From Desulfobacterales bacterium (GTDB lineage: Bacteria > Desulfobacterota > Desulfobacteria > Desulfobacterales > JAHEIW01), in the NCBI GenBank assembly GCA_030066985.1, contig JASJAN010000023.1, positions 1 to 64,000 on the forward strand: a stretch of 64,000 nt of DNA. The letters run 5' to 3'. The translations under genes were made by a program, and so were the position numbers. Of the stretch, positions 20,391 through 29,897 are shown piece by piece (position 1 is the first letter of the stretch; each line of letters opens with the position of its first letter). Below the pieces are notes generated by a model. The model ran no database searches. It was not told the DNA's origin and saw only the letters and a list, made by a program, of their open reading frames with translations.

Positions 20391-22535
20391 ATGAAAACGC
20401 TCCGTGGAAATACTTCGCTGGACAAAAAGCTCACCGGGCAATATCGTCGACTATTCCGCAACCTGGGGCTTTTGATGCTGACGATCGTAGCGCTGGCCAC
20501 CGCGGCAGTCGCCTATTTCGACAAAAGACAGGTCGAAGATCTTTCGCGTGAGTTAATCGCCAGCACTGCAGCGACTGTTGTGGCGCAATTGACAGCCTTT
20601 TTTCAAACCGAAGACAACAACCTGCGGACCGCCGTGGAGCAGCTAAAAATGGCCCAACTCCAAGGAGATCTGGTGATCAAAGATCTTTTTTTCCTTTTAT
20701 CTCCCTTTATAAATCCGCATCAAAATGCCAGCGGCATTCTCCTGACAGAACTCAACGCCGATAACGATTATTATGGCATACTCAATACAAATCCAGGTCA
20801 ATCTGAATTTCAGGTCCGCACCCATTTCGCCCAGGAGTGGGGCCGAGGCAAAGCGCGGCTCGAACGCTGGAAAGCTGGTCAAATGCTGGAGAGCTGGTTT
20901 CGAAAAGATGATTTTGATATCAGTTCCCGCCCCTGGTATGCAAAAGCCCTGGAAGCGGCAGAAAATGAGATCGTCGCAACCGACCCCTATTCATTTTATA
21001 CCACAGACAAACAAGGCATCACCCTATCAACACGCTGGCGCAAACAGGCAGCGGACCGCCAATTCATTTTGGCAATTGATATCCTGCTTTCCGATATCAC
21101 CCGAATCACCCAGGCGATGCGACCCACCGACAACGGCGTGGTCTTTGTGCTGACCCATGATCTTCGATTAGTGGGGCTTCCGGCAGATGCGCGGCTTGAA
21201 GATCAAAGCCCCGTTGAAACGAACCTGCTAAAACCGTATCAGCAAGTGGACATGCCTGTGCTTCAGGCTGGTGTATCCGAGTGGGAACGTCACGGGCGCA
21301 TCCGCAAGGCATTTTCGTTTGAGTTTGATGGGCGCTATTGGTGGGCCGGTTTTGAATGGATCGAAGATCACCCCCAACATGCCGGTTTTTGGGCCGGCAT
21401 TCTGGTTCCCGAGTCCGATTTTCTGGGCGCCCTGTCTGTGCAGCGCAACATTTCACTGGCAGCGATTGCCGGGATTGGCCTTGTGCTCGGTTTGATTTTA
21501 ATCGTCAGTGCCGTGCACAAAATTCGCCACGAGGTCCGGGAAGCGGTCGCTCACATCGGACAGAAATTGGGGCCTTTTGAATTGCTTTACAAAATCGGCG
21601 ATGGCGGTAACGGCACCGTCTATCGTGCCAATCATGCCCTGCTCAAACGACCCACGGCAGTCAAGGTGATGCTGCCGCAATTTGCCAGCAGTGAATCCGC
21701 CAAACAACGTTTTATCAGAGAAGTGCAGTTGACCAGCCGTCTGACCCATCCCAACACGATTGCCATTTATGATTTCGGCCAAACGCCCGAGGGAACACTT
21801 TACTACGCCATGGAGCACCTCAACGGCGTCACCTTAGAGGATCTGGTGCGCATTTCAGGCCCTCAACCCCCGGCGCGAGTGTTGCATATCCTTCATCAAG
21901 TCTGCGCTTCTCTGAGCGAAGCCCACGACCAGGGACTGATCCATCGCGACGTTAAACCGGCCAATATGATGCTGTGTGAACGCGGTGGACTGTACGATGT
22001 GGTTAAAGTTCTCGATTTTGGCTTGGTCAGAGAAATCCAAGAAGATCAACTGCAGCAACCGGACGAGGACAACGCGGTTGTGGGCACGCCGTTTTACCTG
22101 GCGCCTGAGCTGATCAACGATGCTTCGGTTTTCAGCCCGCTAAGTGACCTGTATGCGCTGGGCGGCGTTGCCTACTATTTGCTCACCGGGCACAATGTGT
22201 TTGAAGGGGCCAGTGCCATGGAGATATGCGAAATGCATTTGCACAATGAGCCGCTGCCGCCCTCCCGGCGCGTCACCCGTTCGATTCCCGCCGATCTCGA
22301 GGCCAGCGTGATGCAGTGTCTGGCCAAAGAACCGGCCGACCGGCCGCAGAGCGCCGGCGCTATGTCCGCAATGCTTGCTCGATGTGAAGACTTTAGCGCC
22401 TGGACAGACCAACAGGCCCAGAAATGGTGGGCGGCCAATCGCAGTACGTTGCCGGTGGAAGAGCACGAGGACACCCATTCGCCTTTGTCAGACACTCAAA
22501 TGTTGATCCAATCCGATACCCGAACCGGATCTTAA
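20391..22535 (+). CDS. Membrane Ser/Thr protein kinase with extracytoplasmic dCache-like sensor
   Basis: A 714-residue protein. Membrane helix 1 (about 25-42) and helix 2 (about 345-370) flank a periplasmic sensor resembling a double Cache domain, with SSRPWYAKA and FYTTDKQGITLSTRW, which in Cache proteins bind small ligands. The cytoplasmic Hanks-type kinase starts near residue 393: Gly-rich loop IGDGGNGTVYRA, VKVML with the ATP-binding Lys, HRDVKPANMML catalytic loop, LDFGLV, and an APE-like LAPELI. Kinases with this inside-out arrangement transmit outside signals to intracellular targets by phosphorylation. It follows the HEAT-repeat transporter gene and probably shares its transcript. Confidence 0.88.
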   Translation: MKTLRGNTSLDKKLTGQYRRLFRNLGLLMLTIVALATAAVAYFDKRQVEDLSRELIASTAATVVAQLTAFFQTEDNNLRTAVEQLKMAQLQGDLVIKDLFFLLSPFINPHQNASGILLTELNADNDYYGILNTNPGQSEFQVRTHFAQEWGRGKARLERWKAGQMLESWFRKDDFDISSRPWYAKALEAAENEIVATDPYSFYTTDKQGITLSTRWRKQAADRQFILAIDILLSDITRITQAMRPTDNGVVFVLTHDLRLVGLPADARLEDQSPVETNLLKPYQQVDMPVLQAGVSEWERHGRIRKAFSFEFDGRYWWAGFEWIEDHPQHAGFWAGILVPESDFLGALSVQRNISLAAIAGIGLVLGLILIVSAVHKIRHEVREAVAHIGQKLGPFELLYKIGDGGNGTVYRANHALLKRPTAVKVMLPQFASSESAKQRFIREVQLTSRLTHPNTIAIYDFGQTPEGTLYYAMEHLNGVTLEDLVRISGPQPPARVLHILHQVCASLSEAHDQGLIHRDVKPANMMLCERGGLYDVVKVLDFGLVREIQEDQLQQPDEDNAVVGTPFYLAPELINDASVFSPLSDLYALGGVAYYLLTGHNVFEGASAMEICEMHLHNEPLPPSRRVTRSIPADLEASVMQCLAKEPADRPQSAGAMSAMLARCEDFSAWTDQQAQKWWAANRSTLPVEEHEDTHSPLSDTQMLIQSDTRTGS

Positions 22536-22669
22536 CCTTTCACCGCTGTGCCTTTACAGCTCCTTTCGCTAAACCCTTATCCTTTGGGGTTATGTGTTTG
22601 CCGGCAATGAACACATGACAAGGCCAGATTGTCTCTTGGTCACCATATCCGACTGAGCCGATATGCCGT

Positions 22670-24499
22670 TTAGGGCAGGATCCAGCGCTTTTTTAGCTGA
22701 TCGAGCCCGAACACAGCAAGGTAGATCAGCAATCCGCCGCAACAGATCCGTAATAAAGCGAATAGAATTTCACCCCTAAATATGAATTGATGTAATCCGG
22801 CCAGAGCTAGTATTAGCCCAATACACAGACACAACCATTTAATGAGATTGAAGGAGATTTCTTTTAAACTCTGTTTAATTGACCTGTCCGGCCAAAATCC
22901 AATGGGTTGCACTTTTGCGATAAATTGGTTGATGGTTGCTGCCGGTGTCGCTCTACCCCAGAGCACACCCATCAACACACCTAATAGACTGGACAATGAA
23001 GTTAAAATTAAGCGAAACTCATAGCTGATATCCGTAAAAAAGGCAAAAAAACCGCCGGCCAAAATGCCTGCCGCAATCGCCAACAATTCGGCATCAGCAT
23101 TAATACGCCACCAAAACCAGCGCAATAACGTTGGCGTGCCGAATGCCGCACCGACGGTGGCGACTGCTCTCCAACCGCTCTCAATGCTTCCTATATAGGT
23201 GCTGATGACCAATGCGATCAGCAGAAACAGCACGACCGCTATTCTGGCAATTAAAATTTGAACTTTGTCGGAAGCCCCGGGGAATATTTTCAACAGCCAA
23301 TCATTGATAATGTAGGATGCGCCCCAATTGATGTGCGTGTCGACCGTACTCATAAAGGCAGCCAACAGGCTTGCCAAAACCAGCCCCAAAACGCCCGGGG
23401 GCAGCAGAAGTGTCATCAGCACCGGATACGCCCCCTCCCGGTCATTTAAAACAACTGTTGTATTATCAATCGTATACACATCCTGCCCCAGGGGTAAAAC
23501 AATCAGTGCCGCGAGGCCCACCACAAACCAGGGCCAGATTCTTATCAGATATTGAAATATTAAAAACAGCAGTGAGGCTTTTTTGGCGTCGGCCGCATTG
23601 CGGGTCGTTGCCAGCCTTTGCATCATGTAACCGCCACCGTCGGCATCGATTCCGGAAAATGATTGCGCGAACAGGTAAACCGCAAACAGCACCGATCCGA
23701 TTTCCAGAGCACTCATCCAGCCGGCCTGTGTCGGAAACAGCTCGAGAAATTGATGTTGGCTGCCATATAGGTTTTTCAAGCCATCAGATAAACCGCGCTG
23801 GCCGCCGATATAAATCCAGGCATTGACGGCCAGCCACACACCTCCGGCGAGACTCAAAATGAATTGGATAAAGTCAGTGATAATAACGGCACGAATGCCA
23901 CCCATAGATGAATATATGGCGATTATTAAAAGCATTAAAACCAGCGTAATGGCTTCGTTGGGTGACCCTAAGCTGCCACTGGCGGGAATCAGCTTACTGG
24001 CAAAGTCATACAATTCAGGAAACCATTTATTCCAGCTAAAAAACACGTTTGATATTTTTAACACCGCAGTGAAAATCCAGGCGAGGATGATACAATTCAG
24101 CAAGATGCCGCTGACACCGGCTCTGAGCAGCCGAAGCGCTTCGGTTCTTCTGCCCGAGTACCGTATGGCGATAAACTGGGCGTCCGTTAACACGCCGGTC
24201 TTGCGCCATGCTGCGGCAAAAAAGATGATCACCGCCGAGTGAATACCCATCCACGGAAGCCAGAGCCAGTTGCCGGATAAACCTTTGCTGGCGATAATGC
24301 CGCTTATGGCAAGGGGGGTGTCGGCCGCAAAATTAGTGGCAACAATTGAGATGCCTGCCAGCCACCAGGGCATATTTCTGCCGCCTAAAAAATACTCTTC
24401 TTTGTTTTTGCCTGATACTTTTCGAAGCAAAAATCCGATAAGCAGGACCAAAATGAAATAGGTAATGATTACCCCAAAGTCGATTGGCTTCATTCCCAT
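22670..24499 (-). CDS. Sodium:solute symporter (SSS family)
   Basis: A 609-residue membrane protein with 13-15 helices. YFLGGRNMPWWLAGISIVAT is the classic N-terminal SSS motif, and FSGIDADGGGYMMQR and a central ATTRNAADAKKAS fit the family core. The length is on the long side because of an extra C-terminal helix pair. SSS proteins use the sodium gradient to take up sugars, amino acids, carboxylates or vitamins; the branch here resembles sugar/proline-type members but the substrate cannot be told. It is convergent with the kinase gene and has no co-directional partner. An ATG two codons on is an equally good start. Confidence 0.88.
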   Translation of the reverse strand: MGMKPIDFGVIITYFILVLLIGFLLRKVSGKNKEEYFLGGRNMPWWLAGISIVATNFAADTPLAISGIIASKGLSGNWLWLPWMGIHSAVIIFFAAAWRKTGVLTDAQFIAIRYSGRRTEALRLLRAGVSGILLNCIILAWIFTAVLKISNVFFSWNKWFPELYDFASKLIPASGSLGSPNEAITLVLMLLIIAIYSSMGGIRAVIITDFIQFILSLAGGVWLAVNAWIYIGGQRGLSDGLKNLYGSQHQFLELFPTQAGWMSALEIGSVLFAVYLFAQSFSGIDADGGGYMMQRLATTRNAADAKKASLLFLIFQYLIRIWPWFVVGLAALIVLPLGQDVYTIDNTTVVLNDREGAYPVLMTLLLPPGVLGLVLASLLAAFMSTVDTHINWGASYIINDWLLKIFPGASDKVQILIARIAVVLFLLIALVISTYIGSIESGWRAVATVGAAFGTPTLLRWFWWRINADAELLAIAAGILAGGFFAFFTDISYEFRLILTSLSSLLGVLMGVLWGRATPAATINQFIAKVQPIGFWPDRSIKQSLKEISFNLIKWLCLCIGLILALAGLHQFIFRGEILFALLRICCGGLLIYLAVFGLDQLKKRWILP

Positions 24500-25104
24500 G
24501 GTTAAATTAGGCTCACTCTCGTTCGGATGGATATATTGTTAAAATCTGTCAATAGCTATACAATCAATTGCTGCCATCAGCTCGTGCTGTTGATCAGTCC
24601 GCACTCTTAATAACATGACGCCCATATAAAATTAGCCCATAAATTTGGCACTATTTCAGAATTATCAAATAATTAATGCGATAATCCATTTGGACATGTG
24701 AAGCAGATTTTTCCTGCGCACTCGATAAGAACGCCGATGAGCAGGATAGTCGACTTTGCCTGTCTGTGACAAAAGCGGCAAAACCTCAACAGGCTGGCGC
24801 TGCTCGCATCCTGCCTTAAGGAGGCCAGCGGCATGTAATTGAGTATCCGGGATCAGTATGTACAGACTTAAAAGAAGCTATGGTTAAGTGGAGAAATGGA
24901 AACATTACAAGAGTCGATCAAGATTGAGTGACCGATAAATCACACTTATCAACATGGCCAATCACCTCATGCATCCAAATATAAACCTTGGTTTTTTCAG
25001 GTTCAGAAGGTCCCGAAGCAAAAGTGGACGGATTTGGTTGTCAAGTGAGCGCTATGTTGGGATTGCTCGGTTGTTTAGTGATCCAGTAAGTCTGAGGATT
25101 TCCA
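24500..25104. other. Intergenic stretch of 600 nt with nothing recognised
   Basis: It lies between the symporter start and the end of the small membrane-protein gene. Some imperfect dyads occur (GAGCAGGAT near 24737 with ATCCTGC near 24810). An 85-codon frame at 24954 is not supported. It might be the remains of lost genes. Confidence 0.4.
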
Positions 25105-25476
25105 TCAAACCACCACATATAGGAGGAAACTGCCGAAACAAATTGCCAGCAGACCACCGATGCGGCCAAAGGAAGGTGCAAGGCCAAGCGCCCAGGACAT
25201 TAAACGCTTAAAATTAGCACGGCCCATCATTCCCAAAACAGCTGCGGCGATAATCGAAATATATCCCAGGACTAAAATCGCGGTTGGAAACCTTGTTTGT
25301 GAAGCATACAGAATTAATGCGACACCGATGATGACTCTGACAACGACCGCCAGGATATGCAGACCTATTGATTCCAATTTTCTGCGCAGCAGCCCAAATA
25401 TCTTCTCAGGATTGATCACAATGATGAAGCCGGCAACAATCGTTGCGATGCCAAATAGTATGATGAGATATTTCAT
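25105..25476 (-). CDS. Small four-helix membrane protein of unknown function
   Basis: A 123-residue protein, almost all hydrophobic, with four predicted helices: 1-22, about 40-60, 64-85 and 100-122. A positively charged loop (GLLRRKLESIG, then RANFKRLMS) lies on what would be the cytoplasmic side. No family was recognised with certainty. Its start overlaps the stop of the OsmC gene by four bases (ATGA type), so the two are translationally coupled and probably work in one process. Confidence 0.65.
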   Translation of the reverse strand: MKYLIILFGIATIVAGFIIVINPEKIFGLLRRKLESIGLHILAVVVRVIIGVALILYASQTRFPTAILVLGYISIIAAAVLGMMGRANFKRLMSWALGLAPSFGRIGGLLAICFGSFLLYVVV

Positions 25477-25880
25477 GCCAGTTCTATCTTGAGATCAACC
25501 GCATTTTTTAGGGTGTTGGCCACGATACAGCCGCGTTCAGCTATGGTCACCAGTTTTTGCATGGCTTCTTTATCGCTATATTGGGCTGCTATTGTCATTT
25601 CAACGGCTGAAAAACTTGGCGGTGCGGCGTCCAGGGTACCCGTGATCGTTAATTTGACATCGCTCATGTCAGATTCCCGGCTTTTGGCCGCGGCCAGAAG
25701 ATTGCTCATAAAACATCCGCCTAGCGCCATCAAAAGATTCTCGCCGCCCATGGCTCCCCGATTTTCACCGCCTTTGGCTTCAGGCCGATCCATCACAACC
25801 GTATGTTCTCTGGCCCTGCCTTCAGATGCAGTGGGGCCGACCTGGTCGACGCTGACATTTACCTTTACAACTTCACCCAT
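25473..25880 (-). CDS. OsmC/Ohr-family peroxiredoxin-like protein
   Basis: A 135-residue OsmC-fold protein. The two redox cysteines are present in their usual contexts: ALGGCFMSNLLAA and ERGCIVANTL. The Arg/Glu network expected near the active site can be seen in the N-terminal half (RAREHTVVMDRPEAKGG). Family members reduce organic hydroperoxides using dihydrolipoyl or thiol donors in the cytoplasm. This one is of the short YhfA-like kind rather than clearly Ohr. It is first in a pair with the small membrane protein, with a four-base overlap. In some Desulfobacterota the first Cys of OsmC-like proteins is Sec; here it is a normal Cys. Confidence 0.85.
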   Translation of the reverse strand: MGEVVKVNVSVDQVGPTASEGRAREHTVVMDRPEAKGGENRGAMGGENLLMALGGCFMSNLLAAAKSRESDMSDVKLTITGTLDAAPPSFSAVEMTIAAQYSDKEAMQKLVTIAERGCIVANTLKNAVDLKIELA

Positions 25881-25942
25881 TTTATCTCCCCCTTTTGTTC
25901 GGAGTTGGTTTGCCTAAATAGTTTAAGGCGTGTGCGCGGAAA

Positions 25943-26692
25943 TTAATTTCCATTTTTCAGCGTGGCTGCAAGGAACTTCGTAAAGCGCTCCCAGGATTTT
26001 TTATCCGCTGCCTCTTGATATCGGTCACTCCCAAAAACCGTAAACGCATGTCGCGCACCGCCATAGGTGATCATTTCGTGGGCAACACCGGCCGATTCCA
26101 GCTCTTTAGCCAGATTGGCAAATTGGTCCATGGTGATGAGCTTATCTGCAGTACCATGCATAATCAATATCTTTCCCCGGGCCTGGGTGTAATTTTGCCC
26201 TGGCGGTGTTTGTAAACCGCCATGAAAAGCGGCAAAGCCCTTTAGATTTGCGCCGGATCGCGCCAGTTCCAATACCGCCGCGCCACCGAAACAATAGCCA
26301 AAAGCAGCGCCATTGTCGATGTTCGCCCCTTTTTTCTTTGCTGTATCCAGAGCACCCTGCATCAGAGCCCGCATTTTTGCTCTGTCTTGATACAGCTCAC
26401 CCGTATGCTGCCGCTTGTCTTTGACTTCGGTGGGTCGCACGCCGGCACCAAACAAATCCAGAGCAAAAACAGCATAGCCCAGATCTGCCAGCATATGGGC
26501 TCTTTTGATTTCATAGTCCGTCAAGCCATCCCAGTCGTGAATGAGCAGAACAAACGGGGCCTGTTTCGAGGGGCTGATGTAATAGCCCTCGTAGGGTTGA
26601 CCATTGATCTGATACGTCACCGGAGCGCCGGAGGCACCCAGCGCAGCAGTAGAGAAAAGTAAAAGAAGGATTGATAAGATAAGGTAGCGCAT
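25943..26692 (-). CDS. Secreted dienelactone hydrolase family protein
   Basis: A 249-residue alpha/beta hydrolase with a signal peptide (hydrophobic residues 3-18, cleavage near ALGASG). The nucleophile elbow is GYCFGG at about 133-138, where Cys replaces Ser as in dienelactone hydrolases; the Asp lies in HGTADKLI and the His in GARHAF. Dienelactone hydrolases open lactone rings in aromatic catabolism, but exported members in anaerobes are often general esterases. No catabolic neighbours are present. It lies 62 nt upstream of the OsmC gene on the same strand and may be cotranscribed with it. Confidence 0.85.
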   Translation of the reverse strand: MRYLILSILLLLFSTAALGASGAPVTYQINGQPYEGYYISPSKQAPFVLLIHDWDGLTDYEIKRAHMLADLGYAVFALDLFGAGVRPTEVKDKRQHTGELYQDRAKMRALMQGALDTAKKKGANIDNGAAFGYCFGGAAVLELARSGANLKGFAAFHGGLQTPPGQNYTQARGKILIMHGTADKLITMDQFANLAKELESAGVAHEMITYGGARHAFTVFGSDRYQEAADKKSWERFTKFLAATLKNGN

Positions 26693-27085
26693 TTTGAATT
26701 CTCCTTAATAGACCAACTGTTCATTCAATTACCAGTCAGCGATATTTAAAAATTTTTGGTTTTCGTTAAACATATCCTATTGTTTCCAAATTAATGCACT
26801 CAGAGCATCAAGTCCAGCGATCCCAAACGGTTTTTTACGATCATAACCGCAAAGACTTTATGGGTAAATGTGGCTTCTAAAATCTGCTCAAAATTACTGG
26901 TTTCAATCAGCCCAATGAATTAAATGAGATCGCATAAGCTGAAAATCAACTTAGTTTGCAGGGGCGGTCGTCCTGTCGGGGACCGCCTTTTTTTGTGGTT
27001 TTATTTGCACATCAAGAAAGCGGTCTTAACATACAACGTTCTTGGTCACCGATGAAATAAACTTGTAAATTAGGAGGAAACTTAA
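26693..27085. other. Intergenic stretch with possible small transcript
   Basis: The 393 nt between the hydrolase gene (minus) and the cupin gene (plus). A perfect intrinsic terminator for the plus strand lies at 26963-26994, yet no plus-strand gene lies before it. A 28-codon frame starts at the ATG near 26801 and is closed by TAA; the same frame continues after it with a protein-like reading to a second TAA just before the terminator. It may be a small RNA, a leader, or a decayed small gene. Confidence 0.4.
26963..26994 (+). terminator. Orphan rho-independent terminator
   Basis: GGCGGTC (26963-26969) pairs perfectly with GACCGCC (26981-26987), and seven T residues follow (26988-26994). It is directed on the plus strand, about 90 nt before the cupin gene, so it either ends an unrecognised upstream transcript or acts as an attenuator. 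Confidence 0.85.
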
Positions 27086-27457
27086 ATGTTTGGATTTGTT
27101 ATTAATATCGAAAAAGCGACGTTGGAGAATAAAAACTTTCGCAAGGTACTGCACACCGCTCAGAACAGCCAACTGGTGGTGATGAATCTGCTGCCCGGCG
27201 AAGACATTGGAGCGGAGGTTCATGATCTCGATCAATTCATTCGCTTTGAATCCGGTCGGGGCAAAGTTATTCTGGATGGAAAAGAATACGAGGTTGAGGA
27301 TGACTGGGCAGTTGTAATTCCTGCCGGTGTGGAGCATAATGTGATCAACACCTCTGACAACGAGGCGATGAAGCTGTATTCCATTTACTCACCACCGGAG
27401 CATCCGGAGGGAACCGTTCATCCTACCAAAGCAGATGATACAGGCCATGATCATTAA
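27086..27457 (+). CDS. Single-domain cupin protein
   Basis: A 123-residue protein made of one cupin barrel. Motif 1 is GEDIGAEVHDLDQFIRFESGRG, where only one His is present in place of the usual two, and motif 2 is VIPAGVEHNVINTSD. The C-terminal tail YSPPEHPEGTVHPTKADD is shared by a family of small cupins found in many bacteria. Such proteins can be isomerases, sugar-binding or metal-binding stress proteins; no function is assigned. The ATG is preceded by AGGAGG. It is transcribed alone and ends in a hairpin shared with the gene facing it. Confidence 0.8.
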   Translation: MFGFVINIEKATLENKNFRKVLHTAQNSQLVVMNLLPGEDIGAEVHDLDQFIRFESGRGKVILDGKEYEVEDDWAVVIPAGVEHNVINTSDNEAMKLYSIYSPPEHPEGTVHPTKADDTGHDH

Positions 27458-27465
27458 GGTTTTAA

Positions 27466-27512
27466 ATCGGGGCGCCTAATTAGACTCTAGCCTATATCAA
27501 TGGCGTCCCGAT
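27466..27512. terminator. Hairpin between convergent cupin and DUF5329 genes
   Basis: ATCGGGGCGCC (27466-27476) pairs with GGCGTCCCGAT (27502-27512), 11 bp with one G-U pair. The loop is long (25 nt). Placement between two converging genes supports a two-way terminator. Confidence 0.55.
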
Positions 27513-27527
27513 CTCTATCTGCCATGC

Positions 27528-27878
27528 TTATTTATTTCTGAAGCGCTTTAACTCCTCTGAGAACCAATCTTTGCTTTCGACCACATCTTTATCCGAGCAG
27601 CTTATTTGGTAGGACATACCACTCAACATACTCTTTGAGGCACAGTAATCGATGAAATCTTCGGTGGTTTTAATTTTGGCCTTGAAATGATCATATTTTT
27701 TTAAGATATGCTCGATTGCTTCTTCAGCACTATGTGCCTTGCCATTTCTGATAAAGGCACAGTTAGAATTCTGAATCCTATTTATCAGATACTCAATTTC
27801 TGCTTGCATGTTTGTAGCGCTGGCCATAATCGGCCATGCAAGCAATATGAGCACCAAAGTAGTGAACATTTTTTTCAT
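27528..27878 (-). CDS. DUF5329 family periplasmic protein
   Basis: A 116-residue exported protein. A signal peptide covers residues 1-21 (KKMFTTLVLILLAWPIMASA). The mature part shows the pattern of DUF5329: EIEYLINRIQNSNCAFIRNG, SAEEAIEHI, KTTEDFIDYCASKS and a late CSDKDVV, with conserved cysteines that could form a disulfide. The family is found in many Proteobacteria and has no known function. The gene is single and faces the cupin gene. The start follows a weak purine-rich stretch (GGTAGACG is not a good ribosome site), but the signal peptide supports this ATG. Confidence 0.8.
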   Translation of the reverse strand: MKKMFTTLVLILLAWPIMASATNMQAEIEYLINRIQNSNCAFIRNGKAHSAEEAIEHILKKYDHFKAKIKTTEDFIDYCASKSMLSGMSYQISCSDKDVVESKDWFSEELKRFRNK

Positions 27879-28110
27879 TTACGTCTACCTAGAAAGGAAA
27901 TGAGGTTTAGCGTTTCCAGTTAGACCACCAATCGCAATAAATATCAAATGCAATATTTCCACGGATGCATTCCGAATTTCAGGCGTCAAATTATCCGATT
28001 GGTTGGCTTTAATTGCGTTACTGCAACAGCTGCATCCTGATTAACTCTTTCGCTCTTTTATTTGTCGACGGCTGTATTATATTACACCTAAATTTTAATT
28101 GGAGGCGAAT

Positions 28111-28482
28111 ATGAGTGACGATAAAAACGTGCTGGGCCAAAAGCTTCAGTTGTGCTCTGTTGACCCGATAACGGGCTACTTGCGCACGGGCACTTGCGAG
28201 ACAGGGCCCCAGGATTCAGGATCGCATGTCGTCTGCGCGCAGGTGACAGATCGTTTTTTGGAGTATACAAAATCAAGAGGCAATGATCTGAGCAGCCCCA
28301 TCCCTGGATCCAGCTTTCCTGGTCTGAAACCGGGGGACCGCTGGTGTTTGTGTGCGCTGCGCTGGAAAGAAGCCTTGGAAGCTGGCGTTGCGCCACCGGT
28401 GATCATGGAGGCAACCCATGAAGCAGTGCTGCGCCATGTATCGCTCGAAGATTTAAAACACCATGCTTTGATTGAAAATTAA
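28111..28482 (+). CDS. DUF2237 family protein
   Basis: A 123-residue soluble protein. The sequence NVLGQKLQLCSVDPITGYLRTG, then SHVVCAQVTDRFLEYTKSRGNDLS and GDRWCLCALRWKEA, are family hallmarks of DUF2237, which has conserved cysteines and a small basic fold of unknown role. The ATG at 28111 follows GGAGG by five bases; a TTG four codons upstream was rejected. It stands alone, with its own short intergenic regions on both sides. Confidence 0.85.
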   Translation: MSDDKNVLGQKLQLCSVDPITGYLRTGTCETGPQDSGSHVVCAQVTDRFLEYTKSRGNDLSSPIPGSSFPGLKPGDRWCLCALRWKEALEAGVAPPVIMEATHEAVLRHVSLEDLKHHALIEN

Positions 28483-28601
28483 GCTTACCGCAAACAAGCC
28501 GTCTGGGGAAACGGGCACTGAGCATTACGCATTGATATAAGCAAAGCATGTATATGGTCTTATTTTGCCTTTACACCGTCAGGGGCGAGAATAGTGTATT
28601 T

Positions 28602-29897
28602 TCACCTTTTAAGAGACCATAACAATCCTGCCTGAATCAACAGGCCGATGACGGTCAGACCGCCAGCGGCAGCAAATGAAAAGCGATAGGCCCAGGGCTC
28701 AGCATAGCCGGCGGAAATCAACCCGTCCACGATGGGGCCGGCAATCAATGTGCCCGCCACACCAAAGCTGAGAAAAAACGTGCCGTTGAACCAGGCGAAC
28801 AGACGTCCGCGCATCTGAGGCGGTATCAAAACAGATGCAAAAGTATAAGCAGCCGCCATAATTATCGCATCCCCGACCCCGCGTAAAAAGCATGCCACAT
28901 AAATCATGGGCAGGGAGGTTGAAAATGTGAGCATACAAAGCCCGGCAACGGCAGCCAAGGTGCCGATCAGCAGTGCGCTGCCATTGCTGGTCCGACGACA
29001 GAGCCAGCCGACGGTCCATCCCAGGGCAACAATGGCCAGTGATTGGGTGTTCACAATATAAGACAGGGTACGGCTGTCGAGATCCAGGCCCGTATCCAGC
29101 GTAAGGTACTGCGTGAAAATGATGGCAATCGAGTTGCGGCCGAAATTGATAAATACCATCCCGGCCAGAAAAACCAGGTAAACAGCAGAAGTCGATGTCA
29201 ATTTAGCGCTGTGATCTTTTGCAGTGCTTGCTGCAGGATCGATCTTAACGCCTCCCTCCGGCAGAAAAAAGAGCGGTAAAGTGGAGATCAGCATGGCGCC
29301 GGCGGCCACAAAAAAAAGCGGGCCTTCATAAAATCCCCAGCCTTCGACTTTTAGTCCCAAACCGTCATAGAGCAACCCGCCGATCCAGACACCGATCACA
29401 CGTCCGACACCCCCCAGGCTGGCAAGCCACCCCTGAATGCGGCTACGCTGCTGTTCATCATAAATGTCTGAAACCAGAGCGCTCCAACTGATGTTGGACA
29501 TCGACCAGAAAATTTCAATAATGGTCAATCCCAAGATAATCGCATAACCGGCAACACTGGGGGCGGAAAATTGCCGATGCACATACCAGACGGCAACCGT
29601 CCCGCAAGCCGCTAGTACTTCACCAACGATAATCAGGGTGCGGCGCATCTGGAGACGGTCGGAGAGGCGGCCCCAAACCAGGGTCTGGGCCAGCACATTG
29701 ACCACCATCGGCAGCGTGGCAAACAGGGTGGTTTCAGTAACGCTGAGCCCAAGGTGATGGCGCAGGTAGATGGAAAGATACGCATAAAAAAGGCCGCGGC
29801 GAAACATGGCCAGTATTTCAAAGGACGATAAACCCGTAAAATAGCGTAAAGGCGTTGCGGGCAAGAAAACCTCTTTCGATTGGCTTATGAACGGCAA
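28602..29897 (-). CDS. MFS transporter
   Basis: A 431-residue protein with 12 membrane helices. Motif A appears as WGRLSDRLQMRRTLI between helices 2 and 3, and a second version WLCRRTSNGSALLIG in the other half. A central hydrophilic loop near residues 205-225 separates the halves. It resembles sugar or drug transporters of bacteria but no substrate-specific motif is clear. It is on the minus strand, upstream of nothing co-directional except a gap of 160 nt from the broken dehydrogenase gene, which reads the same way and would be transcribed before it. Confidence 0.82.
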   Translation of the reverse strand: MPFISQSKEVFLPATPLRYFTGLSSFEILAMFRRGLFYAYLSIYLRHHLGLSVTETTLFATLPMVVNVLAQTLVWGRLSDRLQMRRTLIIVGEVLAACGTVAVWYVHRQFSAPSVAGYAIILGLTIIEIFWSMSNISWSALVSDIYDEQQRSRIQGWLASLGGVGRVIGVWIGGLLYDGLGLKVEGWGFYEGPLFFVAAGAMLISTLPLFFLPEGGVKIDPAASTAKDHSAKLTSTSAVYLVFLAGMVFINFGRNSIAIIFTQYLTLDTGLDLDSRTLSYIVNTQSLAIVALGWTVGWLCRRTSNGSALLIGTLAAVAGLCMLTFSTSLPMIYVACFLRGVGDAIIMAAAYTFASVLIPPQMRGRLFAWFNGTFFLSFGVAGTLIAGPIVDGLISAGYAEPWAYRFSFAAAGGLTVIGLLIQAGLLWSLKR

